NCBI GenBank assembly: GCA_009861545.1
Contig: VXME01000040.1
Span: 817-64,816 of the forward strand
Source of the DNA: Acidobacteriota bacterium
GTDB taxonomy: Bacteria > Acidobacteriota > Vicinamibacteria > Vicinamibacterales > UBA8438
Reading direction: 5' to 3'
DNA: 64,000 bases
Shown here: piece by piece, positions 35,388 through 43,353 of the stretch
How the letters are laid out: each line of letters starts with the position of its first letter
Position numbering within the stretch: the stretch's first letter is position 1
Notes under the pieces: model-generated
The model's input: only the letters and a program-made list of their open reading frames with translations
Database searches by the model: none
What the model was told of the DNA's origin: nothing
Translations under genes and position numbers: made by a program

Positions 35388-35423
35388 GGCCGGGCGCCTC
35401 CACGATGGCGCCCGGCCTTTTTT
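35388..35423 (+). terminator. Rho-independent terminator after the TPR lipoprotein gene
   Basis: An 11-bp perfect stem GGCCGGGCGCC/GGCGCCCGGCC (35388-35398 and 35407-35417) with an 8-nt loop is followed by six T. It is the only clear intrinsic terminator in the window. Confidence 0.95.
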
Positions 35424-35459
35424 CTTGCCTGCGCCGCCCGGCCGCCCTCTACTCCTGGA

Positions 35460-35890
35460 CTGCTTCTCCCCCCAGCGCGGCCCAGGGAACCACACCTGCT
35501 GGCGCCGTCCCTGGTGGACAGGCCGGTTGCGCCGGCGGGGTTGTCCGCCTGTTCTGAAATCTCGGGGAAACCGCCGGTGCGACGGCGCCCGCGCGGAGGC
35601 CGACCCAGGGGACGAGGCGTCGCCGAGCAGAGCAGGGTCGCTGGACAGGCGTTGCCGGGAGGCAAGCGAGGCAAGTGGGGGGACGGAACCCAACGACCCC
35701 CTCCCGGTCTTGCCCAAGTCCGGGGCGAGGCTCTCCCCAGGAAACCTCCGTACAGAAGAAGAGGGCCAGGAACCACACGTGGTGGTCCGGGCCCTCCTGC
35801 TACTGTCCTGGTGGTATCTGCGAAGCAGGAGCCCTCGCGCGAGCGAACGCTCCCACCCGACCCGCCAGCAGGGTCGCACCGCGACCCAAA
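35460..35890 (+). ncRNA. Candidate structured RNA in a 551-bp gene-free interval
   Basis: No convincing coding sequence lies between the TPR lipoprotein gene and exbD. Several helices are visible on the + strand. There is a 13-bp stem (35526-35538 with 35571-35583) whose two non-Watson-Crick pairs are U-G and G-U only if the + strand is the RNA. UUGCC-GGGA-GGCAA (35652-35665) has a GNRA loop. GGCAAG/CUUGCC (35670-35675 with 35709-35714) encloses G5/C5. GAGGGCC/GGCCCUC (35761-35767 with 35790-35796) and GGGUCGC/GCGACCC (35871-35887) complete the set. The motif ggaaccacac...cctggtgg occurs twice (35486-35517 and 35769-35814). The conserved cores I know for RNase P RNA, tmRNA, SRP RNA or 6S RNA are absent. 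No promoter is clear. It may instead be a degenerate repeat. Confidence 0.35.
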
Positions 35891-35899
35891 AGATCGCGT

Positions 35900-36367
35900 C
35901 TAGCCGACGGGCGCCGCGCCAGCCGCGCGCCGCATGCCCTCGGTGACGATACCGACCTTCTCGACACCAGCGCCCCGGGCCGCGTCGATCACGTCGATGA
36001 TCTCGCCGTAGGTCAAGGACCCGGCGCCAGCGATGAACATGGTCTTCTCGCGGCGCGTCTCGAAGATCGAGCGGAGCTCGGACTCGAGCGTCGCCATCTG
36101 CATCGGCTGCTGATTCACGGAGATACGCCGATCCGCCGTGTACTCGAGCAGGATCTGGCTGCTGTCGGTCGCAGCCTGCTGCGCACCCTGGGTCTCGAGC
36201 GGCAGGTTGATGTCCAACCCCCGCTGCCCGAGCGGAAGGGCCGCCAGGAAGATGACGATCAGAACCAGCAGCACGTCGATGAACGGCGTGATGTTGATCT
36301 CCGAATTCGCGTGGGGGTTCGTCGCTTGCGCGACGGCGTCCGCACCGTGGTGCTTCTTCTTCGCCAT
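35900..36367 (-). CDS. exbD: ExbD/TolR-family protein, second copy
   Basis: This 155-aa inner-membrane protein has one N-terminal transmembrane helix and a periplasmic domain. The family motif SEINITPFIDVLLVLIVIF contains the proton-translocating Asp in the helix. It works with ExbB and TonB to couple the proton gradient to outer-membrane receptors. It is the last gene of the tonB-exbB-exbD-exbD cluster, 2 bp after the other exbD, with a GGAGGGG ribosome-binding site. The two ExbD copies differ greatly in their periplasmic parts (this one has QGAQQAATDSSQILLEYTAD), so they are not a recent duplication. Confidence 0.93.
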   Translation of the reverse strand: MAKKKHHGADAVAQATNPHANSEINITPFIDVLLVLIVIFLAALPLGQRGLDINLPLETQGAQQAATDSSQILLEYTADRRISVNQQPMQMATLESELRSIFETRREKTMFIAGAGSLTYGEIIDVIDAARGAGVEKVGIVTEGMRRAAGAAPVG

Positions 36368-36369
36368 GT

Positions 36370-36801
36370 CTATTCCCCTCCCCCGCCACCGACCTCACGC
36401 TCGGTGATGAGCCCGACGTTCTCGATGCCGGCCCGCTGCAACTGGTCCATCAACTCCATCACCGACGAGTACTGCGCGTTGACGTCGGCCTTGACGAGAA
36501 GGATCCGTTCCAGCTTGCGATCCAGCGCGCTGTTGATCGAGTTGAGCAGCTCCTGCGGCGTCGTCTGCACGTTGTCCACGAAGTACCGGCCGTCGGAGGT
36601 CACCGCGACGGTGGTGTTGTTGTCGTTGTCGGGCTTGTCGCCCGTGTTGGAAGCCTCAGGCAGGGTCAGCGTCACGCCGGCCGTCAACAGAGGCGCGATG
36701 AGCATGACGATGATGAGCAGCACCAGCATCACGTCGGCCAGCGGCGTGATGTTGATCTCCGAGTTCAAGCCGCCGCTTTTCTCGCCGACTGACATTCCCA
36801 T
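36370..36801 (-). CDS. exbD: ExbD/TolR-family protein, first copy
   Basis: This is a 143-aa ExbD: a short cytoplasmic tail, one transmembrane helix with SEINITPLADVMLVLLIIVM (conserved Asp), then a periplasmic domain with an Asp/Asn-rich stretch (NTGDKPDNDNN) and a Gly-rich C-terminus. AAGGAG precedes the start. It follows exbB by 85 bp. Two adjacent exbD genes behind one exbB are frequent in Acidobacteria and related phyla, presumably forming a mixed ExbB-ExbD complex. Confidence 0.93.
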   Translation of the reverse strand: MGMSVGEKSGGLNSEINITPLADVMLVLLIIVMLIAPLLTAGVTLTLPEASNTGDKPDNDNNTTVAVTSDGRYFVDNVQTTPQELLNSINSALDRKLERILLVKADVNAQYSSVMELMDQLQRAGIENVGLITEREVGGGGGE

Positions 36802-36886
36802 GATGAACGCTCCTTGAGCAGAAATGCCGCCGGGCGCGCAGGGCGCCCGGCGGCGAGCCCGATCGGATCCCGGAACAGGAACCCGT

Positions 36887-37579
36887 CTAGGACTTCTTGA
36901 TGAAGTAGTCGACGAGCTCCGACGACGAATTGTCCATCTCGACGGCGAAGTACTCGAGGCGGCCGGTCAGGTAATTGAAGAACCAGACGGCCGGAATCGC
37001 CACGAAGAGGCCGATCGCGGTGCCGACCAGCGCCTCGGAAATGCCGCCCGACACGGCGCCCAGACCACCGGAGCCCGTGGCCGCGATGCCCTGGAACGCG
37101 TTGATGACGCCGAGCGTCGTCGCGAGCAGGCCGACGAACACGGCCGTGGAGCCGATGGTAGCCAGAATGCCCATGCCTCGCTTCAGGTCGGAGGAAGTGA
37201 GCGCCGCCGCGCGCTGAATCGCGCGGTGGACGCTGTCGACCACGTCGTCCTTGTGCAGGTCGACGCCGCTGTCCTGCTGGAACTGGTACTCCTGGAGACC
37301 GGCCAGCACGACCTTGCCGAGGTGGCTGTACCGGTAGTCCTTGGACTGCGAGACGCTGATGGCCTCCTTGAGCTTCCCGTCCTTGAGATGCTTCGCCACC
37401 TGCGGCGCGAACAGCTTCGACTGGTTCGTCGCCTGGATGAAGGTGAACAACCGCTCGAAGAAGACGCCGACCGACGCCATCGACATGACCACGAGCACAC
37501 CCATCAGGATCTTGACGGATATCCCCATCTGCTCCCACAACTCGAGAAAGTCCATCTGTGCGACAAAGAAGAAGTCCAT
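36887..37579 (-). CDS. exbB: ExbB/TolQ/MotA-family proton channel subunit
   Basis: This is a 230-aa inner-membrane protein with three transmembrane helices. The conserved C-terminal block GMGILATIGSTAVFVGLLATTLGVINAF and the segment GGISEALVGTAIGLFVAIPAVWFFNYL are the family signature. GGAGGAACAG precedes ATG 37579. It sits between tonB and the exbD genes and forms the motor pentamer with ExbD. ExbB is more likely than TolQ because tonB precedes it and no tol-pal gene is nearby. Confidence 0.95.
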   Translation of the reverse strand: MDFFFVAQMDFLELWEQMGISVKILMGVLVVMSMASVGVFFERLFTFIQATNQSKLFAPQVAKHLKDGKLKEAISVSQSKDYRYSHLGKVVLAGLQEYQFQQDSGVDLHKDDVVDSVHRAIQRAAALTSSDLKRGMGILATIGSTAVFVGLLATTLGVINAFQGIAATGSGGLGAVSGGISEALVGTAIGLFVAIPAVWFFNYLTGRLEYFAVEMDNSSSELVDYFIKKS

Positions 37580-37651
37580 CTGTTCCTCCCGCGGCGAGAC
37601 GTACTGGCCGCCCAGTCTCTTCTATCGGTTTCAGAATCCCCGAGGCGTACG

Positions 37652-38425
37652 TTACGACAACTGGAAGTTGACAGTCACGGTCATGATGACCGGAACCGGC
37701 ACGCCGTTCAGCAGCGTCGGCGTGTACTGCCACTGCCTCACGGCCGTGATTGCAGCCTCGTCGAGCAACGGAACGGAGCGCAGCACCTTGACGTCGGTGA
37801 CCGCACCGGTGGGACCGATCACCGCTTCGAGAATCACGACGCCCTGCACGCGCGCCTGCTGCGCCACGGGCGGATACACCGGAGGAACGTCCCGAATCTT
37901 GGTGGGCGGACTGATGTTGCCGCCGACGCGAACCGGCTCCGGCGGAGGCGGCGGAGGCGGAGGCGCGGTCGGCAGCCCGCCGACGATGCCGGCCACCACA
38001 CCGCCAGCCACGCCGCCCTCGACGCCTTGCACCCGGTTGATGTCGAAACCGGTTTCCTCGACGATCTGCTCCGGCGCGACGATCGGGGCCGCGTTCGGGT
38101 TGACGTCGAGAACCGGCGGAGGCGCGGCCTCGGCGGCGGCCGGCGGCGGAGGCGGCGGAGGCGGCGGAGGCGGCGGAGGCGGGGCCGCGACGAACGCCAT
38201 CATGGACGCCGGCGTCGGCAGCGCGTCCATGGCCATCAGCGGGACGATCACGACCGCGCCGATCGCGACCACGTGCGCGATGATGGACAGCGGCAGCGTG
38301 TACCACTTCCGCGCACCGACCGTGATGGACGGGTTCGAGATCTCCCCGAACATCGCCGGCTCGACCTTCTTGGCCGGTGCCGGTGCCCCCTTCGCCGGGT
38401 TGCTCTTCTTTCTCGTGTCAGCCAC
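37652..38425 (-). CDS. tonB: Energy transducer TonB
   Basis: This 257-aa periplasm-spanning protein has a cytoplasmic N-terminus of about 40 residues, one transmembrane helix (LPLSIIAHVVAIGAVVIVPL), a proline-rich spacer with runs of 14 and 8 prolines, and a TonB C-terminal domain (PPVYPPVAQQARVQGVVILE, then RQWQYTPTLLNGVPVPV). It transmits force to TonB-dependent receptors. The 14-Pro run is encoded by repeated GGAGGCGGC units (complement), a potential slippage site. The start is GTG 38425 with AGGAGG 8 nt upstream. A perfect -35/-10 promoter lies 52 nt before it. Confidence 0.95.
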   Translation of the reverse strand: MADTRKKSNPAKGAPAPAKKVEPAMFGEISNPSITVGARKWYTLPLSIIAHVVAIGAVVIVPLMAMDALPTPASMMAFVAAPPPPPPPPPPPPPPAAAEAAPPPVLDVNPNAAPIVAPEQIVEETGFDINRVQGVEGGVAGGVVAGIVGGLPTAPPPPPPPPEPVRVGGNISPPTKIRDVPPVYPPVAQQARVQGVVILEAVIGPTGAVTDVKVLRSVPLLDEAAITAVRQWQYTPTLLNGVPVPVIMTVTVNFQLS

Positions 38426-38476
38426 AGCACGCCTCCTGGCCTGCTCGATTCCTCGGACGCCGCTTCGGAAGCGCCG

Positions 38477-38504
38477 ATTATAGCAGGCCGCTCCTCCGTG
38501 TCAA
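38477..38504 (-). promoter_or_regulatory. Consensus sigma-70 promoter of the tonB-exbBD operon
   Basis: TTGACA (38504-38499), a 16-bp spacer and TATAAT (38482-38477) are a perfect match in both hexamers. The expected transcript has a leader of about 45 nt. I see no Fur-box-like palindrome over it. Confidence 0.85.
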
Positions 38505-38646
38505 CGAGCCGAACGACATCGCCTTCACCGGATGTTAGACACCGGACAGAGAGAAACGGACTATCGGATTTCGCTCGCGCTGCCATCTCGCAACGCGTGC
38601 GCCCGGCCCACTTGCCGTTCCCCTGGCGGGCCGCGCAGGGTGGGGC

Positions 38647-38675
38647 ATCTTAACCGCCCGGCAACGGAGCGTCAA
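38647..38675 (-). promoter_or_regulatory. Second, upstream promoter candidate for tonB
   Basis: TTGACG (38675-38670), a 17-bp spacer and TAAGAT (38652-38647) lie immediately after the hppA stop codon and would give a leader of about 215 nt for tonB. The interval 38505-38646 otherwise shows nothing recognisable. Confidence 0.4.
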
Positions 38676-38682
38676 CCCGGAG

Positions 38683-40791
38683 CTATTGCATCCACACGAC
38701 CACGAGCGGCGCGAAGATCACCGCGACGATGGTCATCAACTTGATGAGAATGTTGAGACTCGGCCCCGACGTGTCCTTGAAGGGGTCCCCGACGGTATCG
38801 CCGATGACCGCGGCCTTGTGCGGCTCCGACCCCTTGCCGCCGTGATGCCCCTCCTCGATGTACTTCTTCGCGTTGTCCCACACCCCGCCCGCGTTCGCCA
38901 TCATCAGGGCCATCAGCACCCCGGCGACGAGGGCGCCGGCCAGCAACCCTCCGAGTCCGGACACGCCCAGGAGGAAGCCGGTCAGCACGGGCGCCAGCAC
39001 GGCGATGAGCCCGGGCGCGACCATCTCCCGGATCGCGGAGCGGGTGGAGATCTCTACGCACCGCGCCGAATCGGGTTCGGCCTCGCCCTCGAGCAGCCCG
39101 GTAATCTCACGGAACTGCCGGCGGACTTCCTCGATCATGTCGTTGGCCGAACGTCCGACCGCGTTCATCGTGAGCGCGGAGAAGAGGAACGGCAGCATGC
39201 CGCCGAGCAGCATGCCGATCAGAACGTTCGGATTGTCGAGCGCGAGGCTCAGGAGACGCGGGTCGAAGGCGGACGCCCCGCCCGCCTCGAGAACCGCGGC
39301 GTCGGCCGTCGTCCGGAACGTGCTGAACAGCGCCAGGGCGGTCAGCGCCGCGGACCCGATGGCGAAGCCCTTCCCCATGGCGGCGGTCGTGTTTCCGACC
39401 GCGTCGAGGGCGTCCGTTCGCTCGCGCACGAAAGCCTCCTGCCCGCTCATCTCCGCGATGCCCCCGGCATTGTCCGCCACCGGCCCGTAGGCGTCGACGC
39501 CCAGACTGATTCCCAGCGTCGAGAGCATCCCGACCGCGGCGATCGCAATCCCGTAGAGCGCCGCCAGCGAGAAGCTGACGTAGATGGCCAGACAGATGAT
39601 CAGGATGGGGATCGCGCACGACATCATTCCCACGCCCAGCCCCGCGATGATGTTGGTGGCCGGCCCCGTCTCGGACTGCTGCGCGATCCTGTGGGCCGGC
39701 GGCTTGTCCTTGCCCGTGTAGTACTCCGTCACGTGGCCGATCGCCACGCCGGAGACGACGCCGGCCACCACGCACCACAGCACCGCCAGCGGAACATCGA
39801 GGATCGAGACGAGTCCGCCTGCCCCCAGGAAGACGAGCACCGACGCCACGAGCAAGCCCCTCTGCAGGGCGCTGCCGATCTTCGTCTCGTCGTCGGTGTT
39901 CACCACGAACGTGCCGAGCATGGAGGAGAGGATGCCGACGCCGGCCAGCAGGATCGGGAAGACGACGAGCGTCGACTGCAGGGTGCCGAACCCGGCCTCG
40001 TCCACGCCCCACAGCGCGCTCGCGGACGGCGCCGTGAGCGCCCAGGCGAGCGCTATCGAGGAGATGATGCTGCCCACGTACGACTCGAACAGGTCCGCTC
40101 CCATGCCGGCGACGTCGCCGACGTTGTCGCCGACGTTGTCGGCGATCGTGGCCGGGTTGCGGGGGTCGTCCTCGGGAATCCCCGCTTCCACCTTGCCGGA
40201 CAGATCGCCCGCCACGTCCGCCGCCTTCGTATAGATGCCGCCACCCACGCGGGCGAACAGCGCGATCGACGAGGCGCCCAGAGAGAACCCGAACAGCGAT
40301 TCGACGGCGCTGGCTCCCGCCCCGCTCAAGCCCCCGTAGAGGTAGTAGAGGAGGGCGATGCCGAGCGTGCCGAGCGCGACGACGGTCAGCCCCATCACGG
40401 CGCCGCTCGAGAACGCGACGCGCAACGCGCTCGAAAGGCTCGTCGTGGCCGCGTGCGTCGTGCGAACCGCGGCGCTGGTGGCGGTCTGCATGCCGATCCA
40501 CCCCGCCGTCGCCGAGAGCACGGCGCCGGCGAGAAACGCCACCCCGGTCAAGAGCGCGTTGCCCGGCAGCAGCAGAACGAGCGCCACGAACATGACGCCC
40601 ACGAAGCCGGCCAACACGGTGTACTCCGTCTTCAAAAAGGCCATCGCACCGTTGCGAATCAGCGCCGCGATGCGCTGCATCCGCTCGGTTCCCGGCTCCA
40701 GGCGATTGATCCGGCCGATCAGAAAGAACGCGAAGGCCGCCGCCGCGACCGGCATCCCGAACCCGAGCACGTAGTACAGTTGCTGCTCCAT
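38683..40791 (-). CDS. hppA: Membrane-bound pyrophosphatase, K+-dependent and probably Na+-pumping
   Basis: This 702-aa, about 16-helix pump hydrolyses PPi to move H+ or Na+ across the inner membrane. PPi-binding motifs are [35 protein letters not shown] and, at the C-terminus, NAKKYIEEG with [14 protein letters not shown]. Ala470 in [10 protein letters not shown] (Lys in K+-independent enzymes) indicates the K+-dependent class. The gate Glu is at position 236 in [10 protein letters not shown], the place it has in the Na+-pumping Thermotoga enzyme; plant-type H+ pumps have it further along the helix. Na+ transport, alone or with H+, is therefore my inference. It lies downstream of the sec/uppP/DUF502 genes on the same strand. 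Confidence 0.96.
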   Translation of the reverse strand: MEQQLYYVLGFGMPVAAAAFAFFLIGRINRLEPGTERMQRIAALIRNGAMAFLKTEYTVLAGFVGVMFVALVLLLPGNALLTGVAFLAGAVLSATAGWIGMQTATSAAVRTTHAATTSLSSALRVAFSSGAVMGLTVVALGTLGIALLYYLYGGLSGAGASAVESLFGFSLGASSIALFARVGGGIYTKAADVAGDLSGKVEAGIPEDDPRNPATIADNVGDNVGDVAGMGADLFESYVGSIISSIALAWALTAPSASALWGVDEAGFGTLQSTLVVFPILLAGVGILSSMLGTFVVNTDDETKIGSALQRGLLVASVLVFLGAGGLVSILDVPLAVLWCVVAGVVSGVAIGHVTEYYTGKDKPPAHRIAQQSETGPATNIIAGLGVGMMSCAIPILIICLAIYVSFSLAALYGIAIAAVGMLSTLGISLGVDAYGPVADNAGGIAEMSGQEAFVRERTDALDAVGNTTAAMGKGFAIGSAALTALALFSTFRTTADAAVLEAGGASAFDPRLLSLALDNPNVLIGMLLGGMLPFLFSALTMNAVGRSANDMIEEVRRQFREITGLLEGEAEPDSARCVEISTRSAIREMVAPGLIAVLAPVLTGFLLGVSGLGGLLAGALVAGVLMALMMANAGGVWDNAKKYIEEGHHGGKGSEPHKAAVIGDTVGDPFKDTSGPSLNILIKLMTIVAVIFAPLVVVWMQ

Positions 40792-40809
40792 TCAACCCTC
40801 TGCCGCACG

Positions 40810-40824
40810 GTGGCGCTCCGCCAC
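40810..40824. other. Small inverted repeat upstream of hppA
   Basis: GTGGCG-ctc-CGCCAC, a 6-bp stem with a 3-nt loop, lies 19 bp before the hppA start, in the 73-bp gap after the DUF502 gene. It has no T-run. It could attenuate read-through or shape the hppA leader. Confidence 0.3.
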
Positions 40825-40864
40825 ACTTGAAAACCCTCGACCAGGCAGGCCCGCGACCGACGCG

Positions 40865-41470
40865 TCAGGCCTGCCGCTTCTCCTGCTCGATCTGCAGGCG
40901 CCCGGCCAGCGCCATGCCGCCCGTGAGAAACACCTGCAACCCTTCCTGCACCGTCAGCGACGGGTACGAAACGACCGTCCGCGGATAGATGTGGACGTCC
41001 CCGAAGTAGACGTGGTTGGTGGGCACGTACACGGCGACGTGCGCGCCCGCCTCGTCCTGTCCCTCGATGGTGAACTCCTTCGTCAGGAAGCCGAGCACCA
41101 GCCCCCGCTTGGGATCGTCCACCAGCACGACCCGCTTGAAGCCGAGCTGATTGTCCGGCGAGAACGCCTCGACGAGCTGCTTGACCGGCGAGTAGATCCC
41201 GCGGAACACGGGCAGCTTCATCAGATAGGCTTCCCCCCGGCGAAGCAGCCGCTCCCCGAGCACGTTGGTCGCGAACGCCCCGACGGCGACCACCAGCAGC
41301 AGGAGCGTCGCCAGGCCGAAGCCCGGAATCTCCCGGCCGATCAACCGCACGTACACCGGTCCCATCACGCCGTCGATGAACTGGAACAACCAGACGAACG
41401 CCGCCACGCTGATCACCAGCGGCACAATCACGACGAAACCCGCGATCAGACTGCGGCGCAGCCACTGCAT
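40865..41470 (-). CDS. DUF502 family membrane protein
   Basis: This 201-aa protein has two N-terminal transmembrane helices (LIAGFVVIVPLVISVAAFVW and GLATLLLLVVAVGAFATNV) and a soluble domain with the DUF502 landmarks: VPVFRGIYSPVKQLVEAF-like 'LPVFRGIYSPVKQ', VVLVDDPKRGLVLGFLT and VPTNHVYFGDVHIYP. The family is widely conserved in bacteria and plants; the plant members are called LIKE COV, and the bacterial role is unknown. It lies 21 bp downstream of uppP in the same direction. Confidence 0.9.
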   Translation of the reverse strand: MQWLRRSLIAGFVVIVPLVISVAAFVWLFQFIDGVMGPVYVRLIGREIPGFGLATLLLLVVAVGAFATNVLGERLLRRGEAYLMKLPVFRGIYSPVKQLVEAFSPDNQLGFKRVVLVDDPKRGLVLGFLTKEFTIEGQDEAGAHVAVYVPTNHVYFGDVHIYPRTVVSYPSLTVQEGLQVFLTGGMALAGRLQIEQEKRQA

Positions 41471-41491
41471 CGGTCTATGGCTCGACGTCGA

Positions 41492-42310
41492 TCACGACCC
41501 GAGGACCCAGGCCAGGGCCAGACACCCGAGCACCAGGCGATAAACGGCGAACGGGTCGAGTGAATGACGCGCGACGTACTGCATGAAGTACTTCACTGCG
41601 GCGTATCCCACTCCCGCCGACGAAACCAAGCCCACCGCCAGCAGAACCAGATCGCCGGACGGCACCCCCTGCCCCGCCAGGTCGAGCGCCGCCTTGGCAC
41701 CCGCCGCGAGGATGGCCGGCATGCCGAGAAGAAAGGCGAACCGGGCCGCCCGCTCGCGGCGTAGACCGAGCAGCATGGCCACGATCAGGACCGCGCCCGA
41801 CCGGGAGACCCCCGGGATCAAGGCCGACGCCTGGGCGCAACCCAGCCCGAGCGCCTCCAGCGGCCGGAGTGTCGTCTCGTCGCGGCCTCGCGACCCGACG
41901 CGTTCGGCGGCCAACATCATCACCGCACCGACCGCCAGACTCACTCCCGCAACCGTAACGGTGCGCAGAGCGCCCGTCACCAGGTCGGCCAGCGCCAGGC
42001 CGACGACGGCAATCGGCACGGTGCCGATGGCGATCGAACGGACGAGAGCAGCCGAGTCGCCCGGCCCGCCCAGCCATGTCCGCGGCATCGCCGCGGCGCG
42101 GGTCAGTTCCACCACGTCCCGGCGATAGTAGGCGGCCACGGCGAGCAACGTACCGATGTGGCATGCGACGTCGAACGCCAGACCGAACCGGGCCCCGGTC
42201 TCCCAGCCGAAGAAAGCCCGGGCGAGCAGCAGGTGCGCCGAACTCGATATCGGCAGGAACTCCGTCAGCCCCTGAACCGTCCCGAGCAACGCAGCTTCCA
42301 GCGCGGTCAC
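41492..42310 (-). CDS. uppP: Undecaprenyl-diphosphatase
   Basis: This inner-membrane BacA/UppP-type phosphatase of about 272 aa recycles undecaprenyl diphosphate for peptidoglycan and other cell-wall polymers. Motifs: GTVQGLTEFLPISSSAHL at the N-terminus, with the catalytic Glu, and ALIPGVSRSGAVL in the middle, with the catalytic Ser/Arg. Several hydrophobic helices follow. I chose GTG 42310 because the family N-terminus begins right there. The gene follows secF by 34 bp. Confidence 0.96.
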   Translation of the reverse strand: MTALEAALLGTVQGLTEFLPISSSAHLLLARAFFGWETGARFGLAFDVACHIGTLLAVAAYYRRDVVELTRAAAMPRTWLGGPGDSAALVRSIAIGTVPIAVVGLALADLVTGALRTVTVAGVSLAVGAVMMLAAERVGSRGRDETTLRPLEALGLGCAQASALIPGVSRSGAVLIVAMLLGLRRERAARFAFLLGMPAILAAGAKAALDLAGQGVPSGDLVLLAVGLVSSAGVGYAAVKYFMQYVARHSLDPFAVYRLVLGCLALAWVLGS

Positions 42311-42344
42311 GGATCGCAGCGCCCGAACATCCGGTCGCGTTCTT

Positions 42345-43352
42345 CTACGAAGCCCGGGCGCGCCGCGAGCGCCGTCTGGATCGCTGCGGAGTCTCCTGCT
42401 GCGGCGGCTGCGGCTTTTCCTCCGCCACCGCGCGCACGGTCCGCTGCACCCGCGCGCCGCGCCGTTCCGTAATCGCAAGGGCGATCATCGCAGCCACGAA
42501 AATCGTCGAGTACGTGCCGCTCAGAACGCCCACCAGCATCGTGAAGGCGAAACCGCGCAGCACCTCGCCGCCGAGCACGTACAGCGCCAGCACCGCGAAC
42601 CCGGTCGTGCCCGACGTGATGACGGTGCGCGCCAGGGTCTGGTTGATGCTGGTGTTCACGAGATGGCCGAACGTGTCGCGCCGCATCACGCGGAGGTTCT
42701 CCCGCACGCGGTCGAAGACCACGATCGAGTCGTTGACCGAATAACCCGTGATCGTCAGCATCGCCGCCACGACGTTCAGCGACAGCTCGTAGCCGAAGAA
42801 CGTCAGCAGCGAGAGCGTGACGGCGATGTCGTGGACGACCGCGACGACCGCACCCACCCCAAAGCTGAAGCGGAACCGCAGACCGATGTAGACGAGAATG
42901 CCGGCCATCGCGAAGACGAACGCGCTGATGCCCCGGCGCTGCAACTCCTGTCCGATGACCGGACCGACCAGCTCCTGGCTGATGACCTCGAACTCGCCGA
43001 GGCTGCTGGCGCGTAACGCGTCGACGACCTCGTTCGCACCGGCCTCCAGACTCGCGCCGACCTCCGGCCCGGACAGGGGAAGGCGCACGAGCACCTCGTT
43101 GTCCCCCGCATCCCCGTACTGCTGAACGACCTTCTCCTCCACGCTCGCGAGCGCGTCGCGGACCGCCCCCTCGCCGGTCGGCTCCTCGAACTGCAACACG
43201 ATGAGGGATCCGCCGGAGAAGTCGATCCCGAGGGGCAGGCCGCCCCGCGTGAACAGCACGACGATGCCCGCCACGATCACCAGCGCGGACAGGCCGAACG
43301 CCTGCCAGCGGCGCGCCACGAAATCGATGCGGGGCTGTTTGAACAACGCCAT
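42345..43352 (-). CDS. secF: SecF, protein translocase subunit
   Basis: This 335-aa inner-membrane protein has six transmembrane helices and a periplasmic P1 domain. It works with SecD to pull translocating proteins with the proton motive force. Signatures: LGIDFSGGSLIVLQF, LTITGYSVNDSIVVFDRVREN and the C-terminal helix pair ending in LAITERRGARVQ. The tail after residue 300 is very rich in Arg/Gln/Pro. It starts 1 bp after the secD stop, so expression is coupled. Confidence 0.97.
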   Translation of the reverse strand: MALFKQPRIDFVARRWQAFGLSALVIVAGIVVLFTRGGLPLGIDFSGGSLIVLQFEEPTGEGAVRDALASVEEKVVQQYGDAGDNEVLVRLPLSGPEVGASLEAGANEVVDALRASSLGEFEVISQELVGPVIGQELQRRGISAFVFAMAGILVYIGLRFRFSFGVGAVVAVVHDIAVTLSLLTFFGYELSLNVVAAMLTITGYSVNDSIVVFDRVRENLRVMRRDTFGHLVNTSINQTLARTVITSGTTGFAVLALYVLGGEVLRGFAFTMLVGVLSGTYSTIFVAAMIALAITERRGARVQRTVRAVAEEKPQPPQQETPQRSRRRSRRARAS

Positions 43353-43353
43353 C

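Noticed and set aside
35449-35778. A 109-codon - strand frame (starting MWFLALFFC) in the gene-free interval
   Set aside because: Low-complexity Arg/Pro/Ala composition, no ribosome-binding site and no domain. The helices on the + strand explain the sequence better, although a peptide cannot be excluded without homologues.
35460-35890. RNase P RNA, tmRNA, SRP RNA or 6S RNA
   Set aside because: I looked on both strands for the conserved cores (for example GAGGAAAGUC of RNase P, the tRNA-like end of tmRNA, the GGAAGCAGCC-type SRP loop) and did not find them.
40109-40150. A short DNA repeat (gacgttgtcgccgacgttgtcg) in hppA
   Set aside because: It encodes the duplicated DNVGDNVGD substrate-binding motif of the enzyme family, so it reflects protein constraint.
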